A stretch of DNA of 64,000 nt, taken from assembly GCF_020379485.1 (NCBI RefSeq), contig NW_026014810.1, positions 1-64,000 of the forward strand. The letters run 5' to 3'. Each line of letters starts with the position of its first letter. The stretch's first letter is position 1. The position numbers and the translations under genes are program-made. Under the pieces are notes generated by a model. That model did not search any database. It saw only the letters and a program-made list of their open reading frames with translations, and was not told the DNA's origin. This DNA comes from Brassica napus (lineage: Eukaryota; Streptophyta; Magnoliopsida; Brassicales; Brassicaceae). This document shows positions 12,532-21,820 of this stretch, piece by piece.

Positions 12532-14707
12532 ACAAGTGCTATGACCCTAACACAAGGAGAGTGTTAGTATCTAGAGAAGTGAAGTTTGTTGAAGAGAAAG
12601 GATATTATGAGGAACAGATTCAAGAAGACTTGAGAGATCTTACTTCAGATAGAGCTGCAACCTTAAGAATAATCCTAGAAGGTCTTGGAATCAAAGTGGA
12701 TCAAGAACAGCAAGAAGTGAGAAGCACTCCACAAATTCCGGATCATCAGACTTCCAATCTTGAGCATGAGGGGGGGAATGAAACAAGAACTCAAAACAGT
12801 GAAGAGACAAGTAGAGAAGAGAGTTCTAGTTCTCATGATCAAGCTGTCGAATCAAATGATCAACAAGAAGGAGCTGAAGAGAGTCAGCTAAGGGAAGAGG
12901 GAGCTGAAGCAAGTCAGCTAGGAGAAGAAAGATCTGAAACAAGTGTTCTACCACAAGAAGGAGAACAAGAGATGGCGCAAGAAGGGCTAGTGTTGAGAAG
13001 AAGTACAAGGCTGAGAAAGGATCCTTCTAGCTGGGTAAACACGAGAGTGTACTACAATGCCCAAGCTGTGGAGCATCCTACTCAGGCCGTGTGTTCTTTT
13101 GCTCAATATCCAGAAGCACATTGCGCGTTTATGGTAAACTTGGATGAGAATCATATTCCAAGAAGCTATGAAGAGGCAATGGAGGATAAGGAATGGAAGG
13201 AATCAGTAGGAGCTGAGGCAGGAGCAATGATCAAGAATGATACATGGTGTGAGAGTGAACTACCAAAAGGGAAGAAGGCTGTGTCTAGTAGATGGATCTT
13301 CACAATCAAATACAAGGCTGATGGGACGATTGAGAGGAAGAAGACTAGACTAGTAGCAAGAGGGTTCACTCAGACATATGGAGAGGATTACATTGAGACA
13401 TTTGCACCAGTAGCCAAGTTACACACCATTCGGATTGTTTTGAGCTTGGCTGTTAACCTTGGATGGGGATTGTGGCAAATGGATGTAAAGAATGCATTCC
13501 TACAAGGGGAGCTTGAGGATGAAGTCTACATGTATCCTCCACCAGGTTTGGAACATCTAGTAAAGAAGGGAAATGTGCTGAGGCTAAGGAAGGCTATCTA
13601 TGGATTGAAACAATCACCAAGAGCCTGGTACAACAAGCTAAGCACAACACTGAATGGGAGAGGCTTTAGGAAGTCAGAATTGGATCATACTCTCTTTACC
13701 CTCACTACACCCTCAGGTATGGTTGCTCTCCTTGTGTATGTGGATGATATCATTATCACAGGAAGTGATAAGGAAGGTATCAAAGCAACCAAAGAGTTTT
13801 TTAAATCTATGTTTGAAATCAAAGACTTGGGAGAAATGAAATACTTTCTTGGAATTGAGATTTGTAGATCCAAGGAAGGTTTATTCATGTCCTAAAGGAA
13901 GTATACACTTGATCTTTTCAAAGATGCAGGTGCTTATGGAGGCAAGACAGCAAGGATGCCCACGGAGGATGGCTACAAAGTACCAAGAGAGGGGGAGATT
14001 GAAGACAACAAGCCATTTCATGATCCTAAACTCTATAGAAAACTTGTTGGCAAATTGATTTATCTTACCATTACAAGGCCTGATATATGCTTTGCTGTGA
14101 ATCAGGTGAGTCAACACATGCAGCTTCCAAAGGAACATCATTGGCGCATGGTGGAGAGGCTGTTGATGTATCTGAATGGCTCGCCGGATCAAGGAGTATG
14201 GATGGGGTGCAATGGAAGCACTGAAGTGGTGGGCTATTGTGATGCAGATTGGGCAGGAGATAGAGCTGACAGGAGATCAACAACCGGTTATTGCACATTC
14301 ATTGGAGGCAACTTGGTGACTTGGAAGAGTAAGAAACAGAAGGTGGTGTCATGCTCAAGTGCAGAAGCTGAGTATAGAGCATGCTGAAGCTTACAAATGA
14401 GCTAGTTTGGATCAAGGGCATCTTGAAGCATTTGGAGATAGAACAAGCCACTCCAATGACAATGCATTGTGACAACCAAGCCGCCATTCACATAGCCTCC
14501 AACTCGGTGTTTCATGAGAGGACAAAGCACATTGAGGTTGATTGCCACAAGGTGAGGCAGATGATTGTCCTAGGAGTCATCTTGCCATGTTATACTAGGA
14601 GTGAAGATCAGTTGGCTGATGTATTCACCAAGGCTGCAAGGCAAAAGACAATGGAGTCCATTCATATTAGATTGGGCCTCATTGATCTTGGGAAGAGAAG
14701 CAGCTGA
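12532..14707 (+). pseudogene. C2 pol, 3' portion (end of IN, RT, RNase H)
   Basis: It continues C2 after C3 from CYDPNTRRVLVSREVKF. An acidic, Glu/Gln-rich linker is followed by LRRSTRLRKDPSSWVNT and a complete RT (WQMDVKNAFLQGELEDEVY; YVDDIIITG near 13735). A TAA replaces the conserved CAA of MSQRKY at about 13893 (a C-to-T change). RNase H follows (GYCDADWAGD near 14235). A one-base loss at about 14382 (AGAGCATGC for AGAGCAATGC) shifts the frame inside SSAEAEYRAM. The C-terminus LGLIDLGKRSS-stop is at 14707. There are only two faults in 2.2 kb, unlike the 5' half. Confidence 0.9.
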
Positions 14708-14739
14708 TCCCCTTAGTCATGAGATCTTTACTCTTTTTC

Positions 14740-14847
14740 CCTCATCAAGGTTTTGTTCCTATTGGTTTTCCTTGGTGAGGTTTTTAATGAGGAAGATCTC
14801 ATGGCTGTCCAAGCTTAGGCCTTCACAAAGCTAAGCTTGAGGGGGAG
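14740..14847 (+). promoter_or_regulatory. C2 3' cis block: stem-loop, PPT-proximal stem, polypurine tract
   Basis: Stem I pairs CCTCATCAAGG (14740-14750) with CCTTGGTGAGG (14770-14780). ATGAG/CTCAT follows. The PPT-proximal stem pairs AAGCTTAG (14811-14818) with CTAAGCTT (14831-14838). The tract AAGCTTGAGGGGGAG is 14833-14847. Confidence 0.78.
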
Positions 14848-15430
14848 TGTTGAGATGAGATGAGGAATAAGAAGAGAAGAGATGATGGGTTGAGATAGCT
14901 GAAGAGGAGGAAGCTTAGGAATGAATGGGAGTGTTTGGCTCGACCTAGGCCGTACGGGCCGTACCATCCGTACATGGGAGGATCGGCCAAACATCAACCA
15001 TAAACTTACCCGAGTAACGCGGTTAGGAAGAAGGAGTTACTCAAGTCTATTACCATCTGATCTATCCGTTGGAAAGGATAAGGGAAGAGCCTTGGACAGG
15101 CTGGCACAGCTGGAAAAGGGAAAGGAGCTTTTGGGACAGCTAAGAGATGCCAAAAGCGTGTGAGACACTTCATTGGATAGATTTGAATTAGGCTGTTGAC
15201 TCCACAGGCTTTCTCTTCTCTCTAGTTACGAAAACCCTACTTGTTCCTTCATATAAATATTTAACCTCACTCATTAATAAGATTAAGCAAGTTTTGAGTC
15301 TTTCTCTTAGTCTTTAATCTCAATGGTTCCATATTAGACTCATAATCTCATTTCATACTCTAATCTGTTCTAAATCTATTCTAATCTTCTCTAAACACTC
15401 AGATTACTCTAAACAACACTAAAAGTGTTA
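14848..15430 (+). repeat. C2 3' LTR
   Basis: A complete 583-bp LTR from TGTTGAGATGAGATG to AAAAGTGTTA. The GTAC cluster is at about 14950-14973, then GTAACGCGG, GGATAAGG, and a TATAAATA promoter-like box near 15252. The right flank is the 176-bp array unit (AACTTCTCCATGCC). Confidence 0.88.
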
Positions 15431-15513
15431 AACTTCTCCATGCCAACAACTCCTATGAGATTTATTCAACTTCCTGGTGATTCTCCACCACTTTATGTAT
15501 CCAAATCAAGCTC
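15431..15513 (+). repeat. 176-bp array, left fragment
   Basis: Part of one unit, from AACTTCTCCATGCC to AAATCAAGCTCCTT, lies between C2 and the truncated end of C4. It is the three-bases-longer variant (GCCAACAACTCC). The junction with the C4 LTR lies in a short shared CTCCTTAA, which suggests a microhomology deletion. Confidence 0.82.
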
Positions 15514-15586
15514 CTTAACTCCTTGCTCTCCTTATGTTCTCAACTCCTTTGTATCTTTACCTCAAATGTCTCAACTCATCTCAACA
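15514..15586 (-). repeat. C4 3' LTR remnant
   Basis: Only the first 73 bp or so of the LTR remain (reverse complement begins TGTTGAGATGAGTTGAGACA). They match the outer end of the 5' LTR at about 18962-19034. Confidence 0.85.
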
Positions 15587-15693
15587 CTCCCCCTCAAGCT
15601 TAGCTTTGTGAAAGCCTAAGCTTGGATAGCTATGAGATCTTCCTCATTAAAAACCTCACCAAGGAAACCCATTGGGACAAAACCTTGATGAGG
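15587..15693 (-). promoter_or_regulatory. C4 3' cis block: polypurine tract and stems
   Basis: Read on the minus strand, stem I pairs CCTCATCAAGG (15693-15683) with CCTTGGTGAGG (15664-15654). The PPT-proximal arms are AAGCTTAG and CTAAGCTT, then the GAGGGGGAG tract adjoins the LTR at 15587. Confidence 0.77.
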
Positions 15694-15725
15694 GAAAAAG
15701 AGTAAAGACCTCACAGCCAAGGGGA

Positions 15726-18171
15726 TCAGCTCCTTCTCTTCCCAAGATCAATGAGGCCCAACCTGATGTGAATGGACTCCATTGTCTTTTGTCTTGCAGC
15801 CTTGGTGAACACATCAGCCAACTGATCTTCACTCCTTGTGTAGCATGGTAAGATGACTCCTGGGATGATCATTTGCCTCACCTTGTGGCAATCAACTTCA
15901 ATGTGCTTGGTTCTCTCATGAAACACCGAGTTGGAGGCAATGTGAATGGCTGCTTGGTTATCACAGTGCATTGTCATAGGCGTGGCTTGATCAATCTTCA
16001 AATGCTTCAAGATGCCTTTGATCCACACCAGCTCGTTGGTAAGTTTCAGCATAGCTCTATACTCTGCTTCTGCGCTTGAGCAAGAGACCACCTTCTGCTT
16101 CTTACTCTTCCACGTAACCAAGTTGCCTCCAATGAATGTGCAATAGCCTGTGGTTGATCTCCTGTCTGCTCTATCACCAGCCCAATCCGCATCACAGTAT
16201 CCAACCACTTCAGTGCTCCCATTGCAACCCATCCATACTCCTTGATCAGGTGAGCCGTTGAGATACATCAAGATCCTCTCCACCATGCGCCAATGATGCT
16301 CCTTAGGAACTTGCATGTGTTGACTCACCTGATTCACAGCAAAACAAATGTCAGGTCTAGTTATGGTAAGATAAATTAATTTGCCAACTAGTTTTCTATA
16401 GAGTTTAGGATCCTGATAAGGTTTGCTGTCTTCAATCTCCCCCTCTCGTGGGACTTTGTAACCATCCTCCATAGGCATCCTTGCTGTCTTGCCTCCATAA
16501 GCATCTGCACCTTTCAAAAGATCAAGTGTATACTTCCTTTGGGACATGAATAAACCTTCCTTGGATCTACATATCTCAATTCCAAGAAAGTATTTCATTT
16601 CTCCCAAGTCTTTAATCTCAAACATGGATTTAAGGAACTCCTTGGTTGCTATGATACCTTCCTTATCTCTTCCTGTGATAATGATATCATCAACATACAC
16701 AAGAAGTGCAATCATACCTGAGGAAGTCGTGAGTGTGAAGAGAGTGTGATCTAGTTCAGACTTCTTGAAGCCTCGGCCATTCAGAGTAGTGCTCAGCTTG
16801 TTGTACCAAACTCTTCGTGATTGCTTCAGCCCATAGATAGCTTTCTTCAATCTCAACACATTCCCTCTCTTCACTAAGTGTTCAAGGCCTGGAGGTGGAT
16901 GCATATATACTTCATCCTCAAGTTCACCTTGTAGGAATGTATTCTTCACATCCATTTGCCATAACCCCCATCCAAGATTCACAGCCAAGCTTAATACAAT
17001 CCGGATTGTATGTAGTTTAGCTACTGGTGCAAATGTTTCTATGTAATCTTCTCCATAAGTTTGAGTGAAACCTCTTGCTACTAGCCTTGACTTCTTCCTC
17101 TCAATCTTTCCATCAGCCTTATACTTGATTGTGAATATCCATCTACTACTCACAGCCTTCTTCCCTTTTGGTAACTCACTCTCATACCATGTATCATTTT
17201 TGATCATAGCTCCTGCCTCAGCTCCAACTGATTCCTTCCATTCTTTATCCATGATTGCTACTTCATAGCTTCTTGGAATATAGTTCTCATCCAAGTTAAC
17301 CATGAATGCACAATGTTCTTCAGGGTATTGGGCAAAGGAACACACAACTTGAGAAGGATGCTCCACAGCTTGGGCATTGTAGTACACTCGCGTGTTTACC
17401 CAAGAGGAAGGATCCTTTCTAAGCCTTGTGCTTCTCCTCAATACTGGTTGTTCTTGCTCTTGAACCGGCTCAGCTTGTGTATGCGGTTCTTGTGCTTCAC
17501 TCTGATGTTCTTCATCTCCTTGGTCTTGCTCCCTTGCCTCCAAACAAACCCATTGAGCCCTGCTCCCTCTGTATCTGAGCACACACATCCTCAAGGTCAG
17601 GCAACTTCTCGGACCTTAGCATGTGCTCAATGAGACCATTGTAGCTTGCGTTCAACGTAAGCAGCAACCCAAAGACCTTGTCCTGCTCACGCCTCTCATT
17701 TAGAAGCTCTGGATCAACTGTGCTTGGTCTCAACATCTCCAACTCAGACCACAGTGTCCTGAACCTCCCCAAGTGCTTAGTAAACTCCATGTCATCTTGG
17801 GTTAATTCGTTGATTGCCTTCTTGACTTCAAACACTCGGTTCAGGTTAGAAACGTTTCCATACACTTTCTTCAGAGTATACCACAGCTCCTTGGCTGTCT
17901 CACAGTAGCTATACGCATCTAGGATAGCCGGCTCCAAAGATGCATGAAGGACCGACATCACCATCATGTCTTCTTGTTGCCACTTCTCCACCACACTCTC
18001 CTCGGAGCTCTCTGCGTCACCCTCCTGAGTAATCGCCATTGGAGCTTCACCAGATGTGATATGCTTCCACAAACCCTTGCTTCCCACAGCAGTCTTCACC
18101 ATCCTAGACCAGACTAGGTAGTTGCTTCCTTTGAATGTCACCGCGACCTTCATCTTCATACCACTTTCCAT
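15726..18171 (-). pseudogene. C4 Gag/RT-RNase H deletion derivative
   Basis: Gag begins at ATG 18171 (MESGMKMKVAVTFKGSNYLVW) and runs through the UBN2-like domain to GSMGLFGGKG near 17535. It is then joined directly to the acidic linker before LRRSTRLRKDPSSWVNT. The zinc knuckle, protease and integrase are therefore missing, and the join is out of frame (Gag stops at 17512; RT is open from 17594). The RT and RNase H are otherwise open down to the stop at 15726: WQMDVKNTFLQGELEDEVY, YVDDIIITG near 16690, GYCDADWAGD near 16190, SSAEAEYRAM near 16065 and LGLIDLGKRRS. One unusual change is KQSRRVWYNKL where relatives have KQSPRAWYNKL. Confidence 0.9.
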
Positions 18172-18415
18172 CTTGAACAGCTTGACGTCTACAGCTTGAA
18201 CAACCGGTTAGATCTTGTACTGAGAGCCCACACTGCCCTCTAGAACACAGATTTACTCTTGAGTCTTCAAATGAACCTCCCACGGATCACCAACACACAC
18301 GCAAAATACCTTGAGCTTTTGAACTCTCAAGAAACTCTCAAACACACTCACTTGTTCTCTTAAAGTTTCAAACTTGAATCCTTAAGAGAATCACTCACAA
18401 ACTCAGATTTCAATC

Positions 18416-18433
18416 AACCTGGCTCTGATACCA
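18416..18433 (-). promoter_or_regulatory. C4 primer-binding site
   Basis: The plus strand reads AACCTGGCTCTGATACCA, the reverse complement of the initiator Met-tRNA site. It touches the 5' LTR end at 18434. The leader is 18172-18415 and no other feature is seen there. Confidence 0.92.
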
Positions 18434-19034
18434 TATGAGATTTAAGGATGTAAATGATTATCTGAGTTTAGAAAGGATTATAGAAGGAGAATAAGAGATT
18501 AAGAGACAGCTTAGAGACTAATGGAGAATCATAATGAAATGAGTAAAGAGAGAGATTGTTTAGAACTGTCTAATCTTTATTAATGATGAGCTCACAATAT
18601 ATATAGGTCCATACACATTAGGTTTTCGAAATCATAAGGATAAGCAAGCATGTAGAGTCAAAGATGAGCTGGTACTTTAGTTTGAATCGGCCAATGAGTG
18701 TCCTCACACGTTTGGAGCATCTTCCTTATCCAAGACCAGATGCTCTTCCTTTCCAGCCCTTGCCAGCCTATCTTAGCTGTCAAGCCGCGCCTCCCTTATC
18801 CTCTCAACGTTCGGATAAGGCCTTGGCCGAGTGTAACTTCACCACAGTACATAAGAGTTACCCGGATAGTTACTTGGCCGCTTTCACCTTGTACGGACGC
18901 TCACTTGTACGGCCTGGTACGGCCTCTCCGTCCGTACCATCCCTATCAGCCCATTCCTCCTCTTAACTCCTTGCTCTCCTTATGTTCTCAACTCCTTTGT
19001 GTCTTTACCTCAAATGTCTCAACTCATCTCAACA
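18434..19034 (-). repeat. C4 5' LTR
   Basis: A complete LTR of about 600 bp, TGTTGAGATGAG...CTCATA on the minus strand. GTAC boxes lie at 18889-18938, GTTAC boxes near 18856-18873, and a TATATA box near 18598-18604 in promoter-like position. The array resumes at 19035. Confidence 0.87.
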
Positions 19035-21154
19035 CCTATGAGATTTATTCTACGTCCTGGTGATTCTCCACCACTTTATGTATCCAAATCAAGGTTTTCA
19101 CAAAGTGATTCATCCTGGTTTGATTGGAACGACGAAGAAGCTGTGCTATTCCCAAACTGGGAAACTGGAATCACCAGATTTGAAAGTGGGATAACTTCTC
19201 CATGCCAACAACTCCTATGAGATTTATTCAACTTCCTGGTGATTCTCCACCACTTTATGTATCCAAATCAAGCTCCTTAAAAATAGATTCATCCTGGTTT
19301 GATTGGAACGACGAAGAAGCTGTGCTATTCCCAAACTGGGAAACTGGAATCACCTGATTTGAAAGTGGGATAACTTCTTCATGCCAACTCCTATGAGATT
19401 TATTCAACTTCCTGGGGATTCTCTACAACTTTATGTATCCAAATCAAGCTTCTTACAAAGTGATTCATCCTGGTTTGATTGGAACGACGAAGAAGCTGTG
19501 CTATTCCCAAACTGGGAAACTGGAATCACCTGATTTGAAAGTGGGATAACTTCTTCTTGCCAACTCCTATGAGATTCATTCAACTTCCTGGGGATTCTCC
19601 ACAACTTTATGTATCCAAATCAAGCTTCTTACAAAGTGATTCATCCTGGTTTGATTGGAACGACGAAGAAGCTGTGCTATTCCCAAACTGGGAAACTGGA
19701 ATCACCTGATTTGAAAGTGGGATAACTTCTTCTTGCCAACTCCTATGAGATTTATTCAACTTCCTGGGGATTCTCCACAACTTTATGTATCCAAATCAAG
19801 CTTCTTACAAAGTGATTCATCCTGGTTTGATTGGAACGACGAAGAAGCTGTGCTATTCCCAAACTGGGAAACTGGAATCACCTGATTTGAAAGTGGGATA
19901 ACTTCTTCATGCCAACTCCTATGAGATTTATTCAACTTCCTGGTGATTCTCCACCACTTTATGTATCCAAATCAAGCTTCTCACAAAGTGATTCATCCTG
20001 GTTTGATTGGAACGACGAAGAAGCTGTGCTATTCCCAAACTGGGAAACTGGAATCACCTGATTTGAAAGTGGGATAACATATTCTTGCCAACTCCTATGA
20101 GATTTATTCAACTTCCTGGGATTCTCCACAACTTTATGTATCCAAATCAAGCTTCGTACAAAGTGATTCATCCTGGTTTGATTGGAACGACGAAGAAGCT
20201 GTGCTATTCCCAAACTGGGAAACTGGAATCACCTGATTTGAAAGTGGGATAACTTCTTCATGCCAACTCCTATGAGATTTATTCAACTTCCTGGGGATTC
20301 TCCACAACTTTATGTATCCAAATCAATCTTCTTACAAAGTGATTCATCCTGGTTTGATTGGAACGACGAAGAAGCTGTGCTATTCCCAAACTGGGAAACT
20401 GGAATCACCTGATTTGAAAGTGGGATAACTTCTTCATGCCAACTCCTATGAGATTTATTCAACTTCTTGGTGATTCTCCACCACTTTATGTATCCAAATC
20501 AAGCTTCTTACAAAGAGATTCATCCTGGTTTGATTGGAACGACGAAGAAGCTGTGCTATTCCCAAACTGGGAAACTGGAATCACCTGATTTGAAAGTGGG
20601 ATAACTTCTTCATGCCAACTCCTATGAGATTTATTCAACTTCCTGGTGATTCTCCACCACTTTATGTATCCAAATCAAGCTTTTAACAAAGTGATTCACC
20701 CTGGTTTGATTGGAACGACGAAGAAGCTGTGCTATTCCCAAACTGGGAAACTGGAATCACCTGATTTGAAAGTGGGATAACTTCTTCATGCCAACTCCTA
20801 TGAGATTTATTCAACTTCCTGGTGATTCTCCACCACTTTATGTATCCAAATCAAGCTTTTCACAAAGTGATTCATCCTGGTTTGATTGGAACGACGAAGA
20901 AGCTGTGCTATTCCCAAACTGGGAAACTGGAATCACCTGATTTGAAAGTGGGATAAGTTCTTCATGCCAACTCCTATGAGATTTATTTAACTTCCTGGTG
21001 ATTCTCCACCACTTTATGTATCCAAATCAAGCTTCTTACAAAGAGATTCATCATGGTTTGATTGGAACGACGAAGAAGCAGTGCTATTCCCAAACGGGGA
21101 AACAGGACTTACCAAGTTTGAAAGTGGGATAATTTCTTCATGCCAACTCCTATG
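19035..21154 (+). repeat. 176-bp tandem repeat array, main block (about 12 units)
   Basis: The marker GATTCATCCTGG recurs at 19107, 19286, 19462, 19638, 19814, 19990, 20165, 20341, 20517, 20693, 20869 and 21045, a period of 176 bp (one 179, one 175). Each unit reads like coding DNA: MRFIQLPGDSPPLYVSKS, then SDSSWFDWNDEEAVLFPNWE, then TGITRFESGITSSCQ. Most units have TGA where the first unit has AGA and the last has AAG. The period is not a multiple of three, so frames do not connect. I do not recognise the protein. It does not resemble the Arabidopsis 178-bp centromere repeat as I know it. Confidence 0.93.
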
Positions 21155-21673
21155 TATTAGATTTTGTGATTTAAAGAGTGATTAAGTTTAATCTGAGAAT
21201 TAAAGAGATTGGAGATTAAGAACAAGAGAGAGAGAGACTCAAAACTCGTTACATTGATTAATAACATGAGTTTACAATATATAGAGAGGTGACATTAGAG
21301 ACTAGGGTTTAGGAAACTACACTATTACAAGAGATAAGCTTTTGCTTTAATTCAAATGATCCAATAAGCTTCCTCCTTAAGGATAAGGTTCCTTTTGCTT
21401 TATGCCAACCGTGGGCAGGCTGTCATGTGCGCTCCCTTCTTCCTTTTGCAACAGCCTGATCAGATAAGGGTAAGCAAGGCTTCTTCTCAACACACAAAGT
21501 TACCTAAGTAACTTTGGTTCACCGGGGTCAAGTTACCTTGCCCAATCTGTACGGCCTAGTACGGCTTCTGTACGGCCTTGCCCAATCCTCTCCCAACTCC
21601 ATCTCCCTTAGTTCCTCAAGTCATCTCTTCTCTTATACTGAACTCATCTTAACACTCTTCTCTCATCTCAACA
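21155..21673 (-). repeat. C5 3' LTR
   Basis: 519 bp; on the minus strand TGTTGAGATGAGAG...AATCTAATA. Three GTACGG boxes lie at 21548-21576, and GTTACC/GTAACTTTGG boxes nearby at 21500-21540. The non-canonical TA terminus is fixed by the TSD. Confidence 0.93.
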
Positions 21674-21783
21674 CTCCCCCTCAAGCTTGACCATGTGGAA
21701 CAAGTCAAGCTTGGAAGAACCATGAGATCTCCCTCATTAAAACCTCATTAAGGAAAACCCATTGGGACAAAACCTTAATGAGG
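21674..21783 (-). promoter_or_regulatory. C5 3' cis block: polypurine tract and stems
   Basis: On the minus strand, stem I is CCTCATTAAGG with CCTTAATGAGG (21783-21773 and 21753-21743), fully Watson-Crick; both arms differ from those in C2. The PPT-proximal stem pairs AGCTTGAC with GTCAAGCT. The tract ends at 21674. Confidence 0.78.
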
Positions 21784-21820
21784 AAAGAGTAGAGATCACA
21801 TGATCAGGAGAGTGTATAGA

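Larger units (their letters stand above)
4161..15430 (+). mobile_element. C2: copia element interrupted by C3
   Basis: Two halves, 4161-7301 and 12532-15430, rejoin cleanly when C3 and one ACAAG are removed: the reading ...KGYK|CYDPNT... is restored. Both LTRs belong to one family (GTGTTTGGCTCGACC block). The 5' LTR lacks about its first 85 bp. The right end sits on a fragment of the 176-bp array. Its closest relative here is C8 (same LTR tail, same Gag start MESGMNMNMK). Confidence 0.88.
15514..19034 (-). mobile_element. C4: internally deleted copia element in the array
   Basis: The element is on the minus strand: 5' LTR at 18434-19034, primer site, gag, RT-RNase H, polypurine tract, and only about 73 bp of 3' LTR. 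The protease and nearly all of integrase are absent. It lies inside the 176-bp array but its TSD is lost with the truncated side. It resembles C2/C8 in Gag and RT. Confidence 0.88.

Noticed and set aside
19035..21154. Array as a CRISPR or as the known Arabidopsis 178-bp centromere satellite
   Set aside because: Units are contiguous with no spacers, and the sequence does not resemble the centromere repeat despite similar length.
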